DNA of 32,247 nucleotides from Ignavibacteria bacterium RBG_16_34_14 (GCA_001802865.1 MHAF01000111.1:1-32247), one strand, 5' to 3'. Shown: positions 9,801 through 17,668, counted from the first letter of the stretch. The notes: generated from the sequence alone by a model not told the origin. Translations and numbers: made by a program.

Positions 9801-10438
9801 TCCTTAAAAATTGTTGCTACTAAATCGGCTTTATCCGAGGTTTCTGTAAAAAGCTCAAAATTCTTTTTTGATTTTAATTCTTTATAAGCCTCTGCAAGAT
9901 TAAAAATAAAATTTTGGTTGTTATCCTTGTTTGATATTTCAAAAGGGGAGTCATTCAATATTACTGCAATTTCAGCATTTATCTTTTTCGATAGCTTATT
10001 AAGAAACTCATTTGATAAAAGACGACCGTAATAATAAACTCTTCCGTTCTCATCAACATATTTTTTAATAACAGCATGAGGATTATTTTTAATGAACTCT
10101 TCCGTAGAAAAATTATTTTGGGAGAGGTAAATACTTTCCCCGGAAAATTCTTTTGAAAGTTTATTTTTGCTTACTTCCCTGAAAACAAAATCAATGTTTT
10201 GTGGATTTTGGAGAGTAATAGAAACAGAGCCTTTAATATAATGCTGAAATTCATCTTCCGTATCCTGCAGCATTTCCCGGTAGGAATAAATAAAGTCGTT
10301 TGCAGACCTTATAAGGTACTGGGATCTTTGCGAAGTTAAAGTGTTGTACATTATTGAATAGAATGCAAAGGCAGAACTTGCAATAATAAGAACAACTATA
10401 GCAAAGTTGATTAACAGAATACGATATCTGATTTTCAT
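6893..10438 (-). CDS. Membrane hybrid histidine kinase with HAMP, GAF and three receivers
   Basis: This is a very large sensor kinase of 1181 residues. TM1 is at about 7-29, followed by an extracytoplasmic sensor of roughly 210 residues and TM2 at about 240-263. Then come HAMP (about 263-316), GAF (about 330-472), and a coiled coil rich in Gln/Lys/Glu (about 475-525). The DHp domain carries His534 (NMSHELRTPMNS), and the HATPase domain spans about 635-745 (NLLSNAVKFT, DSGIGMS, GGSGLGLT). Three receivers follow, with phospho-acceptors Asp823, Asp945 and Asp1108. The extracytoplasmic part has no motif I can name. It starts 2 nt after the upstream response regulator stop, inside the type IV pilus operon, so its likely job is to tune pilus assembly or the motor through the flanking receiver proteins. 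Confidence 0.93.
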   Translation of the reverse strand: MKIRYRILLINFAIVVLIIASSAFAFYSIMYNTLTSQRSQYLIRSANDFIYSYREMLQDTEDEFQHYIKGSVSITLQNPQNIDFVFREVSKNKLSKEFSGESIYLSQNNFSTEEFIKNNPHAVIKKYVDENGRVYYYGRLLSNEFLNKLSKKINAEIAVILNDSPFEISNKDNNQNFIFNLAEAYKELKSKKNFELFTETSDKADLVATIFKDSNVSEINSGIEFLIFNTLGEAADLRSSLKSMLAILGIAGVLLSLILTFIFTDKIRKQLTQLSRAAEITKGGNFKNRISIKSKDEIGELAKAFNNMLDDLERNNKSKHEYSEFITLINQNPTLKEISEATLRKIIKTSNLLVGALYLVDKEEISLLSSYGLKEEYTNYKSEFFEPVIKNHETIEINSGGNLPVINTGMLSIEIRSLLIVPVLYNGKVIAVLELGGFDKPTPEAREYLSNIQEQLAIGLTNATALVQLENFVSELKRLNNEYQKQNEQITKQNEKLVELHKELKEKADELAIQKERAEESTHMKSQFLANMSHELRTPMNSILGLSELILESSSLKGKNKERLEVVLKSGKRLMNLINDILDLSKIEAGKMEIREEQLLLDELIDDVENAITPLTLNKNIEFKLTKKINTHIQISTDKGRITQVLINLLSNAVKFTEKGQVELIISAPDSDALKFDIVDSGIGMSQSDLQIIFEEFRQIDGTTTRKYGGSGLGLTICKKIADMLNGSISVQSEIGKGSTFSFSIPLKVLEIRAEKPEDQKVNIETLLKNRKHPILIIDDDPEIRYTIGQYLISRGYEVAYAEDGEQGLEKAVKLQPFAVTLDVMLPKKDGWNILKEFKENPATRDIPVILISVIGDKNLGYGLGAFEYFVKPISSEKLLSAFAKLENMAKKRIEKIVLIDDDEMEFEKFKSAFKNDKVRIEYIKDSRLAYIKILEIQPDLIILDLLMPNIDGISLSHKLKSSKETRHIPIIISTAKDLSEEEKSSLHNTVEEITVKSKGHPLDVLKIVRDRIRIHEEYSMMTEIVNEHKIIEEETEEESQNAILQPDDQKDETEYKGTVLLVDDDEDTLFTVNEIVQSCGCKTMLANSGQESLELLENETPDLILLDIMMPGMDGFQTLKKIKENSEWADIPVFAVTAKAMVGDREIILKHGFNDYIQKPVNAVTLAFKIEKLFTKIGLS

Positions 10439-10440
10439 AC

Positions 10441-10806
10441 CTACGTATCTCTTTGCAAAACTTTTCTGATTGTAATAAGCAGTTCATCAAAGTCATAAGG
10501 TTTACTGATAAAATCATTAGCCCCCATTTTAGCTGAATCAATTGCACTTTTAACATCTGCATAAGCAGTTAATACAATTATTTTCGATTTTATACTTTGT
10601 TCATTTAATTCCCTGAGAACATCAAACCCATCTTTCCCGGGCATCTTAAGGTCCAGGAGCAGTAGATCAACATTGTTCCCTGAGAGATAATGAAAAGCAT
10701 CATCTCCGTTGTTAACATAATCAACATTGTAGCCTACTTCCAGTAATTCATCTTTAAGCGCTGTACACAGGCTAATATCATCATCCACAATAAGTATTGA
10801 TTCCAT
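10441..10806 (-). CDS. Single-domain CheY-like response regulator
   Basis: This 121-residue protein is only a receiver. Asp8-Asp10 form the acidic pocket, Asp52 (LLLDLKMPGKDG) is the phospho-acceptor, Thr80 lies in VLTAY, and the Lys of ISKPYDFDE is at about 103. The sequence resembles receivers of NtrC-type regulators (SAKMGANDFISKPYDFDELL). No output domain follows, so it must act by protein contact or as a relay, as PilG or CheY do. It starts 6 nt after the secretin stop and ends 2 nt before the hybrid kinase, which makes translational coupling likely. Confidence 0.93.
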   Translation of the reverse strand: MESILIVDDDISLCTALKDELLEVGYNVDYVNNGDDAFHYLSGNNVDLLLLDLKMPGKDGFDVLRELNEQSIKSKIIVLTAYADVKSAIDSAKMGANDFISKPYDFDELLITIRKVLQRDT

Positions 10807-10812
10807 ATTCCA

Positions 10813-12048
10813 CTATTTATCATATTGTTTTTCGTTAAGCTGATAGAATTTTATTTTCTGTTTATGATTTTCAACTTCATTTTTTATCAAATTCTCAGAT
10901 GTTGAAGTAGAAGAAAGTCTTTCCTTAAGTGTAGGAAGTATTCCTACTTCTAAAAGAATTACAAGTTCTTTTTTCCGTGTAATATTCTGGTCGCTTCCAA
11001 AAACGTAACGCAGACCAAAGAACCACCAGGGAAGATCTTTAAGAAAAGGAATTCCTGTACGAACGACACTTTCCTCATTTACAAAAAGACCACCAAGGAT
11101 CGCTTGTTCACCATTAAGCATTACAATCTGGGTCTCTGCACTTGTTTTCCTGATTTCAGTAGTTGTTTCACTCTGAACAAAGGAGCTTCTTTCTACAAGT
11201 ATATCGAGAAGAGTATAATTAACATTATCTTCCTCATAGATGTATGGCGTAACCTCTATTATTGTACCCGTGGGGAAGAATTTCTCAATAACGTTTCCTG
11301 CAAAGTCTCTTTGCTTTACAGAGAAGTCCGAACCAACTTGTATCCTTCCTTTATTTCTGTCTCTTACAATTATATTAGGGCTGGCAATAATTTCTCCTAT
11401 GTTTTCTTCTTCAAAGAATTTAAACATTGCTGTGGCCTCACCATAAAATTGTCCAAGATCAAATTTCGAGGATGAATTTAATTTAAAGTCCGGAGGATTC
11501 TGGGTTGTACCTGTACCACCCTCTAAGTTTGGGGATGGATCGCTTATTATTTCTCCTCCAACTGATAATCCATCTTTAGATAATAAAACTTTCCAGTCAA
11601 TGCCTCTGTTCCTGGCTTCATTAACATCCATTTCAAAAAAGACCGCAGATATCTTTATATCTCTTGAATCAATAGAAGCATATGTTTCAGGCGTTCTGTT
11701 AAGAGAAGGATCATCCTTCCTTTTAATAATAATTATATCTTCCTTCTCTTCCAGGGTAAGGTTATGATACTGGACCAGCACAATTAAAGCCTTATCGTAA
11801 GCCATGTTGCTTATCTCTATGCCTATCGGCTGATCGGACTGAACTGTAGAAACGATTCTTCTTCCGGTAGTGCTTTCACTTATTTTACTTAAAAGCTCTA
11901 CCGCCTGATCGAATTTTACATTAGCTGAAAGAGAAACTAATTCATCGGGATTTGTAAAGCCTTTAAATTCTTTTTCAAGATATTCCTGTGGAAAAGACTG
12001 TACCGCAAGAAGCAAAAGAACGAAAAATATTTTAAGTGTTGTTTTCAT
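10813..12048 (-). CDS. pilQ: Short type IV pilus/T2SS secretin (PilQ/GspD-like)
   Basis: I chose the ATG at 12046-12048. It has a GAGAG ribosome site 7 nt upstream and gives a clean signal peptide (MKTTLKIFFVLLLLAVQSFP). An in-frame ATG at 12064-12066 overlaps the previous stop but would add only six polar residues. The mature protein has a small N-terminal STN/N0-like domain (about 30-125). The secretin core follows (about 140-380): SAVFFEMDVNEARNRGIDWK, ASPNIIVRDRNKGRIQVG, VMLNGEQAILGGLF and GIPFLKDLPWWFFGLRYVFG. At ~411 residues it is much shorter than typical PilQ (~600-700); the AMIN domains and stacked N1 repeats are missing. It should form the outer-membrane pore for the pilus. Confidence 0.87.
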   Translation of the reverse strand: MKTTLKIFFVLLLLAVQSFPQEYLEKEFKGFTNPDELVSLSANVKFDQAVELLSKISESTTGRRIVSTVQSDQPIGIEISNMAYDKALIVLVQYHNLTLEEKEDIIIIKRKDDPSLNRTPETYASIDSRDIKISAVFFEMDVNEARNRGIDWKVLLSKDGLSVGGEIISDPSPNLEGGTGTTQNPPDFKLNSSSKFDLGQFYGEATAMFKFFEEENIGEIIASPNIIVRDRNKGRIQVGSDFSVKQRDFAGNVIEKFFPTGTIIEVTPYIYEEDNVNYTLLDILVERSSFVQSETTTEIRKTSAETQIVMLNGEQAILGGLFVNEESVVRTGIPFLKDLPWWFFGLRYVFGSDQNITRKKELVILLEVGILPTLKERLSSTSTSENLIKNEVENHKQKIKFYQLNEKQYDK

Positions 12049-12062
12049 TTTTACTCTCTCAA

Positions 12063-12947
12063 TCATTTATTTGGTTTTTCTTTTTCAAGTTCGAGTTCAA
12101 CTTTCTCAATAATACCGCCTTTGTTAAGAATAAAGCTTACTCTGTTTCTTTCATAATCTATCTTAGTTAGGTATCCAAGGTATACTGGTTCACCTTCCCA
12201 AACTAAGTATGTATTGCCTTTACCATCAGAAAGGAAAGCCCCTTCGGGAATGAGAGCCAGTAGTTTAGCTCCTTGTACATCCAGAAGCTCATCATAATTA
12301 GGTGGGATTTCATTCCTGATAATCGGGTAGAAAGCATCATATACAGGATTTGTAGTAAGATTGTTTTCTACTAATGAAGCAGTTACAAAACGATCTGTTG
12401 AAGAAAAATAAGTCCCTGCAGTCAAAGTAAATCCAACCAGGAAGTTTGGAATTCCATCTTTGTCGTTTGCTACAAGGTTTCCTAAAGATAAGCCTGTTAT
12501 TTTCTTTAATTCTTTACTCTGTTCAATTGAATAAATAAGACTGAAGAGGTCATTATATGATGCTCTTCCGCTTAATTTGTATTCATGGTAAAAGAATTCC
12601 TTGTCCTGCTTCTGTTCCAGATATTCAACATCAACCTGAGATAGCGGCGAGTAAGGTATACTTACATTATTAATAAAGTTATAAAACTTTATTGAAGACA
12701 AGTCTTTAGGAATATTAAACTTTCTTGCTGCGAGAATTGAATCCAGCACGGAAGATCTTTTTAAAAGACCTTGATACTGAACAGTAAGCTGTTCGGTGTT
12801 GTATTCGTTAGCTTTTAACTCTTCGAGTTTAGCTCTTTTTTCGTTCAGTTTACTGCGCTGAAAGAAAAATACATACACGCCACTGATAAAAACTATCAGC
12901 ATCAGTAAACCTACTAGACCAAGGGTGCTTCTTAATTTCTTGTTCAT
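12063..12947 (-). CDS. pilO: PilO-like inner-membrane platform protein with PilP-like C-terminal domain
   Basis: The protein has 294 residues. A short cytoplasmic start is followed by one TM helix (about 10-29) and a coiled coil (about 30-70). The ferredoxin-like periplasmic PilO/GspM region is at about 85-180, including GRASYNDLFSLIYSIEQSKEL. After a linker, the last ~75 residues (LLALIPEGAFLSDGKGNTYL through VSFILNKGGIIEKVELELE) look like the small beta domain of PilP/GspC that contacts the secretin. That makes it a probable PilO-PilP fusion linking inner membrane to outer-membrane channel. Its ATG overlaps the PilM-PilN stop by ATGA (12944-12947), and the secretin follows at once. The PilP assignment rests on position and pattern only. 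Confidence 0.75.
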   Translation of the reverse strand: MNKKLRSTLGLVGLLMLIVFISGVYVFFFQRSKLNEKRAKLEELKANEYNTEQLTVQYQGLLKRSSVLDSILAARKFNIPKDLSSIKFYNFINNVSIPYSPLSQVDVEYLEQKQDKEFFYHEYKLSGRASYNDLFSLIYSIEQSKELKKITGLSLGNLVANDKDGIPNFLVGFTLTAGTYFSSTDRFVTASLVENNLTTNPVYDAFYPIIRNEIPPNYDELLDVQGAKLLALIPEGAFLSDGKGNTYLVWEGEPVYLGYLTKIDYERNRVSFILNKGGIIEKVELELEKEKPNK

Positions 12948-14488
12948 TGTATTACATTCTTTTGATAGTTTGATAAATCAAATGTTATAAGGAACTTGTA
13001 AGTGTTTTGCTCCCTAAGAGCTTCATAACTTACACTTTTAAGAATTGCAGATTCAATAGAATATGCAAATTCGGTAAGTACATTCCTGTTGAGAGCATAA
13101 CCTTCTATTGTAACTTTACCTTCAGCAAAATTCAGTTTTGTTATCCACATGCTGTTTTTGCTTCCGACAAAGTCTGATACATGTTTTAATACCTGCTGCC
13201 AGACTCCAGTACCTGCCGATGCAGAGTCAAGAATAGTTTGTGTCTGATCAAAACCGGAAATTTTTGTTTCGATCTCTGCTATCTTTGTTAGTATTTCCTG
13301 ATTTTGTCTCATCAGGATAGTTTGTTCCGCAATCTGGTTATCAAGCTGATTAATCTCTTTCTGGTTTTCGAGTATATACTGAGTTGCAAAAAAAGTTATA
13401 CCAAACAATAGGGGCAGCATTGCATAACCATGCCAGCCAAACTGAAAGAATTTCTGATCTTCTTTTACATACTTTGGTAAAAGATTTACTCCTTTATGTA
13501 AATTTTCAAGCTCATCATAATAGTCGGTGGCAATAGCTACAGGTACGCTGAAGGCTGAAAACTTATCTTTTTCTTCAGGTGTTAATCCACCCAGGTCAAC
13601 ATCGCTGAATTCCAAGCGGGAAACGTTAGCTTCGGGAAATGTTCCATAAAAGGAGAGAATAAGATTTTCAGAATCATCTTCACCACAAACAATTATATTA
13701 TCTAATGAAGAGATTCCGCCATTTTCCATTTCAAGTAATATTTTAGAGAAATAAACATCATATGTATGAAGATTAAGTGTACCAATATCTAATGTCGCTC
13801 CAACATGTTTTAATTTACGGCCTTGCAAAAAAATCAGCTTGCTGTATTCTTTTCCTATATATACTATTAATGACTGATCATCGGGGAAAAACTTTTTGGT
13901 TTTAGCCACATAATAGGCAAGTGAAATTTCGGCACTTTTCACAGAAGGTATTTTAAAATGCCGCTTGCCATGAAAACGGGCTAATGAGTTGATCATATTT
14001 ATACAGGCAACTTCACCGCCAAGGAATACGGATAGAAGAGACTTATCAGCAAGCTCAACATATCCAAGATTTTGCTTTTCTACAGCAATATTTTTCGATT
14101 CCTGTATATCATCTATTATATCATCCGCTACTTTTGCTGAAGCAAGTTGCTTTGAACCTTCGTAGATATGGTAATGAAGTGCGGGTTCGGTTAATGCAGG
14201 AATGAATAAACTTTTCTTAAGATTAATTCCTGCTAAATTATTGGCAAGAGTTGTAACAGTAGAGGCCGCCATTTTGCTGTCAAGTGAAGTATCCTGGCTC
14301 TGAATCTTTTCTAAATCCAAGTCGGTACCTTCAATACTAAGATTTGAGATTCCTTCTTCAAGGTCTATGGTTGGCTGGACAAAATCAACAGCTGCCGTTT
14401 TAAGAACCATAAGCTTACCATTGACCTTTGATACTACAGCTACTTTGGTATCATTGCCTTCAAAATAAATACATATTAAGGGTTTCAT
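12944..14488 (-). CDS. pilM: PilM-PilN fusion protein
   Basis: The protein has 514 residues. The first ~320 are a divergent actin-like PilM domain (phosphate-1-like LICIYFEGNDTKVAVV, then SLIVYIGKEYSKLIFLQGRK, HVGATLDIGT and a late IIVCGEDD). A TM helix follows at about 352-372 (GYAMLPLLFGITFFATQYIL), then a coiled coil (about 373-410). The C-terminal part matches PilN/GspL (WQQVLKHVSDFVGSKNSMWI, then TIEGYALNRNVLTEFAYSIE). In most bacteria cytosolic PilM and membrane PilN are separate and bind through the PilN N-terminal peptide; here one chain covers both, as in GspL of type II secretion. It starts 2 nt after the PilT stop and overlaps the next gene by 4 nt. Confidence 0.82.
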   Translation of the reverse strand: MKPLICIYFEGNDTKVAVVSKVNGKLMVLKTAAVDFVQPTIDLEEGISNLSIEGTDLDLEKIQSQDTSLDSKMAASTVTTLANNLAGINLKKSLFIPALTEPALHYHIYEGSKQLASAKVADDIIDDIQESKNIAVEKQNLGYVELADKSLLSVFLGGEVACINMINSLARFHGKRHFKIPSVKSAEISLAYYVAKTKKFFPDDQSLIVYIGKEYSKLIFLQGRKLKHVGATLDIGTLNLHTYDVYFSKILLEMENGGISSLDNIIVCGEDDSENLILSFYGTFPEANVSRLEFSDVDLGGLTPEEKDKFSAFSVPVAIATDYYDELENLHKGVNLLPKYVKEDQKFFQFGWHGYAMLPLLFGITFFATQYILENQKEINQLDNQIAEQTILMRQNQEILTKIAEIETKISGFDQTQTILDSASAGTGVWQQVLKHVSDFVGSKNSMWITKLNFAEGKVTIEGYALNRNVLTEFAYSIESAILKSVSYEALREQNTYKFLITFDLSNYQKNVIQ

Positions 14489-14490
14489 TT

Positions 14491-15720
14491 TTATGCCGCC
14501 GTTAATAGTTGTTGAATTCTGGTTTTATTGTTTGCATAAGCAACCGCGTTTTCCAATGAAATTTTATTTTCGAGGTATAAACGTTTTAAATCCTGTTCCA
14601 TTGTTATCATACCCATATTACCCCCCTGGTTAATCATCATATAAATTTCACTTGTGTTATTATTTTTTATTGCTGCCTTAACACTTGGGGTAGCAATCAA
14701 AACTTCCTTTGCCATAATAATTTTCCCATCCGAACTCGGAATAAGCTTCTGAGAAACAACTGTAACCAACACATCAGCTAACCTGTTCCTTACGCGTTCC
14801 TGTTCATGGGGATTAACTTCTGCTATAATTCTGTCTATAGATTCTGTTGCTGATGATGTGTGAAGTGTTGAAAAAACCTTATGACCAGTATCAGTTACTT
14901 CGAGAGCAGCCATAATTGTATCAGGGTCTCTCATTTCACCAATTACAATTATATCGGGGTCCTGTCTTAATGCCTGGATAACACCATCTTTAAAAGTAAG
15001 TACATCGCGTCCCACTTCCCTGTGCCTCACAATGGATACTTTTGACAGATGGACATACTCTATCGGCGCAGCTACAATAACTATATGGCAGGGATCAAAA
15101 TTATTATGGAAGTCAATAAACGAATCAAGTGTTGTTGATTTACCCGAGCCCGTTATACCGGTAACAAGTGATAGTCCGAATTTAATGTAATTGTGGCTCA
15201 TCATCTTAACTACATTAGGATGAAAACCAAGCGATTTAAGTGGTCTGATTGCCTGGTTAATAGCTCTCATATTAAGAGCCAAGGTATCAAGATCGTAATA
15301 CGCATCTGCTCTGAATCTTACATCAATATTTCTTCTATCATAAAAGTAGGTATAGCTGAAATCAAGGTTCCTGGTAAGTACAAGATATTTTCTCTGGTTT
15401 GAATTGAGCAGATTAATTATAAGTGCGGCCGATTCATCAAGAGTAAAAGTAGGAAGATCTTCTATCCTGTGTTTCTTACCATAAATTCTCATCCAGATTG
15501 CTGCTGTATTTCCATGTCCTCCAATTTCAATATCTGAAGCATCTCTTTCTATCATGCTTGTTAAAAATTTATTGAATAGGATTCTTAAAGATATTCTCTC
15601 CTCGGAAGTCAACTTTTCAATATTTTCTAAAATGTAATTAACCCTCTCGGGCCCGTAAAAAGCCGGTGGGATTGTTTTAGCGAACTTTTCCAGAATAGTT
15701 TTTTCTTTCGTGACTGCCAA
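14491..15720 (-). CDS. pilT: PilT/PilU-like pilus motor ATPase with altered Asp box
   Basis: This 409-residue secretion ATPase has an N-terminal PAS-like domain with RDASDIEIGG (about 58-67). The core carries Walker A GITGSGKSTT (Gly188-Lys194), Walker B VIGEMRDPDT with Glu262, and His box HTSSATESIDRIIAEVNP. Segments VSQKLIP and AIKNNNTSEIYMMINQG match PilT rather than PilB, and the tetracysteine motif of PilB is absent. The Asp box, normally TIEDPIE, reads VAAPIEYVH: Ala217-Ala218 replace the acidic pair. The following KVSIVRHREVGRD is normal. The protein may be a PilU-like accessory motor or a low-activity retraction ATPase. A 68-nt gap separates it from pilB. Confidence 0.88.
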   Translation of the reverse strand: MAVTKEKTILEKFAKTIPPAFYGPERVNYILENIEKLTSEERISLRILFNKFLTSMIERDASDIEIGGHGNTAAIWMRIYGKKHRIEDLPTFTLDESAALIINLLNSNQRKYLVLTRNLDFSYTYFYDRRNIDVRFRADAYYDLDTLALNMRAINQAIRPLKSLGFHPNVVKMMSHNYIKFGLSLVTGITGSGKSTTLDSFIDFHNNFDPCHIVIVAAPIEYVHLSKVSIVRHREVGRDVLTFKDGVIQALRQDPDIIVIGEMRDPDTIMAALEVTDTGHKVFSTLHTSSATESIDRIIAEVNPHEQERVRNRLADVLVTVVSQKLIPSSDGKIIMAKEVLIATPSVKAAIKNNNTSEIYMMINQGGNMGMITMEQDLKRLYLENKISLENAVAYANNKTRIQQLLTAA

Positions 15721-15788
15721 TTTTTTACTTACTTTTTGCTTTTAATTTTAATCTGTTTCGTAATTATTACTTGCTTGTTTTGGAATAT

Positions 15789-17579
15789 TTACTCATCGGA
15801 TGTTCCGGATATTACTTCTTCAAATGATGTAATTCCCATTTTTACCTTTTCTATTCCTGAATCCCTTAGCATTAACATACCATCTGCTTTAGCTTGTGCT
15901 CTGATCTTTTCTTCATCAACTTCAATACCAGAACGAACTATTATCTGACGTATTTCTTTTGTAAAGTAGAGTGACTCATGAATGGCAATTCTACCTTTAA
16001 AGCCAGTATTATTGCACTTTTCACAACCTTTAGCTTCATAAAAAGGATTACTTTTCCATTCATCTACTTTAAGATTAAGATGCTCAACAATAGCCTCGTC
16101 AATTTTATTTAATTTCTTTTTACAGTTATCGCATAATCGCCTGATCAATCTCTGGGCAACAATAATATTAATTGCATAAGCGATAAGGAAAGGTTCTATA
16201 CCCATTTTATAAAGACGTGCAACTGCACTTGGCGCATCGTTAGTATGTAATGTTGAAAAAGTTAAGTGACCGGTGTTCGCAAGCTTAATTGCAACTTCAG
16301 CAGTTTCTTTATCTCTCATCTCACCAACAAGTACTATATCAGGATCGTGACGAAGTATTGATCTGATAGCCTGTTCAAATCCCATTTTATATCCTATCTT
16401 TAACTGCCGGGCACCATTGATTACATACTCAACAGGATCTTCAACTGTAAGTACGTTTACAGTTGGATCAATAACCTGGCAAAGGGCTGCAACAAGAGTT
16501 GTACTTTTTCCACTTCCTGTTGGCCCGGTCAATATCACCATTCCCTGAGGCTGTTTTATCGCTTTCTCAAATGCTTTGCGTGCATAACCCGCTAAGCCAA
16601 GTTTATCGAGATCTTTAATTACTTTTCTATCATCAAGAATTCTTATTACAACGCTTTCAAATTTATTTTTTAATTCAGTTCCCACTGTAGGTAAAACCGA
16701 AACTCTGAACCTTATAACCTGACCATCAATTTCTCTCTGTATAAAACCATCCTGAGCCATTTCTCTTTCAAAACGGTCCATTCCTTTTGAGCGATCTTTA
16801 ACTACGGCTACAACAGCTTCTGGTAGGGTTCCATCCTGAATATGCCAGGGTTGAAGATTGCCATCAATTCTAATTAAAATTTCTGTTCTGTTTCCCGGTT
16901 TAGGAACAAAATGAATGTCACTTGCACCTTTTCTTACTCCTTCAACAAGTGCACCTTCAACAAGATTTATAAGAGCACTTTTATTTATTTCTGCATCGAG
17001 AGCCTCTTCATCAAAAGATTCATCACGCTCAATATGCATTTCTGTATTTTCTGCTTCCTCCATCATCTTTAAGAATACGTTTTCAGGAGGAATAATTGTA
17101 TTAACTAACTTTTCATACTCCTTATTTCTTATAAAAAGGACTTCATACTTTTTTGCATTTAACCCGAATGCAATCTTTGGAATATTTCTATCTGTCGGGT
17201 CAACTGCTGCAAGAATTAATTTATCTTTTATCCTTTCATCAAACATGAAGGGTAAAACTTTATGTTCAAGCATCTGCTGCTTAAGACCTTCAGAAGAGTT
17301 TGTAACTAATTGTTTTAGAGCGTTTATTTTTTGAGGGGAAATTTCTTCAATCGCAACATCCAGTTCACGGAAAGCATAAAGAATTGCAACTTCCCTGAAG
17401 ATCTGGTCGTGATCATACCCAAACTCCTGAACAAGGATCTGCGCAAGGTTTCTTTTAATCTTGCTTTTGTCATTATTTTTTGCTTGTAATGCTTTATCCA
17501 GCATTACGCCATCAATTATTCCTTTTTTAAAAAGGAGATACCCGATTTTGTCGGTCATTTCAAGATTGGTCTCGATCAT
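15789..17579 (-). CDS. pilB: PilB/GspE-type assembly ATPase
   Basis: The protein has 596 residues, close to the PilB length. The N-terminal domain (about 8-150; IGYLLFKKGIIDGVMLDKAL) is of the T2SSE_N/MshEN type. The central domain begins near 205 (VRKGASDIHFVPKPGNRTEI). Walker A GPTGSGKSTTL lies near 350, the intact Asp box is LTVEDPVEYVINGARQ, Walker B is VGEMRDKETAE, and the His box is STLHTNDAPSAVARLYKMG. The zinc tetracysteine is Cys483/Cys486 and Cys519/Cys522. All catalytic signatures are present, unlike in the neighbouring PilT. It drives pilin polymerisation at the PilC platform. Confidence 0.93.
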   Translation of the reverse strand: MIETNLEMTDKIGYLLFKKGIIDGVMLDKALQAKNNDKSKIKRNLAQILVQEFGYDHDQIFREVAILYAFRELDVAIEEISPQKINALKQLVTNSSEGLKQQMLEHKVLPFMFDERIKDKLILAAVDPTDRNIPKIAFGLNAKKYEVLFIRNKEYEKLVNTIIPPENVFLKMMEEAENTEMHIERDESFDEEALDAEINKSALINLVEGALVEGVRKGASDIHFVPKPGNRTEILIRIDGNLQPWHIQDGTLPEAVVAVVKDRSKGMDRFEREMAQDGFIQREIDGQVIRFRVSVLPTVGTELKNKFESVVIRILDDRKVIKDLDKLGLAGYARKAFEKAIKQPQGMVILTGPTGSGKSTTLVAALCQVIDPTVNVLTVEDPVEYVINGARQLKIGYKMGFEQAIRSILRHDPDIVLVGEMRDKETAEVAIKLANTGHLTFSTLHTNDAPSAVARLYKMGIEPFLIAYAINIIVAQRLIRRLCDNCKKKLNKIDEAIVEHLNLKVDEWKSNPFYEAKGCEKCNNTGFKGRIAIHESLYFTKEIRQIIVRSGIEVDEEKIRAQAKADGMLMLRDSGIEKVKMGITSFEEVISGTSDE

Positions 17580-17648
17580 ATTAATTTTATTTTATTTTCA
17601 AGATAGTGACTCTATACTTTTCCACTCTTATGTGGCACAGATTATCCG

Positions 17649-17668
17649 CCTGCCTGTTGCCAGGCAGG
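17649..17668. repeat. GC-rich perfect hairpin, REP-like
   Basis: CCTGCCTG-TTGC-CAGGCAGG forms an 8-bp perfect stem with a 4-nt loop in the 106-nt gap between pilC and pilB. It is strikingly GC-rich against an AT-rich background. Short palindromes of this kind occur as dispersed REP-like elements in many genomes. There is no T-run, so it is a poor terminator, but it could stall polymerase or protect mRNA between the two genes. Confidence 0.6.

Noticed and set aside
7707-9887. ORFs of 60-144 codons on the plus strand inside the hybrid kinase gene
   Set aside because: They are Ser/Ile/Phe-rich antisense shadows of a strongly supported coding sequence, with no domain of their own.
11104-11475. 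123-codon plus-strand ORF inside the secretin gene
   Set aside because: It is antisense to conserved secretin motifs, with no ribosome site or recognisable residues.
16915-17334. 139-codon plus-strand ORF inside pilB
   Set aside because: It is an antisense shadow; the pilB frame has clear motifs across the same stretch.
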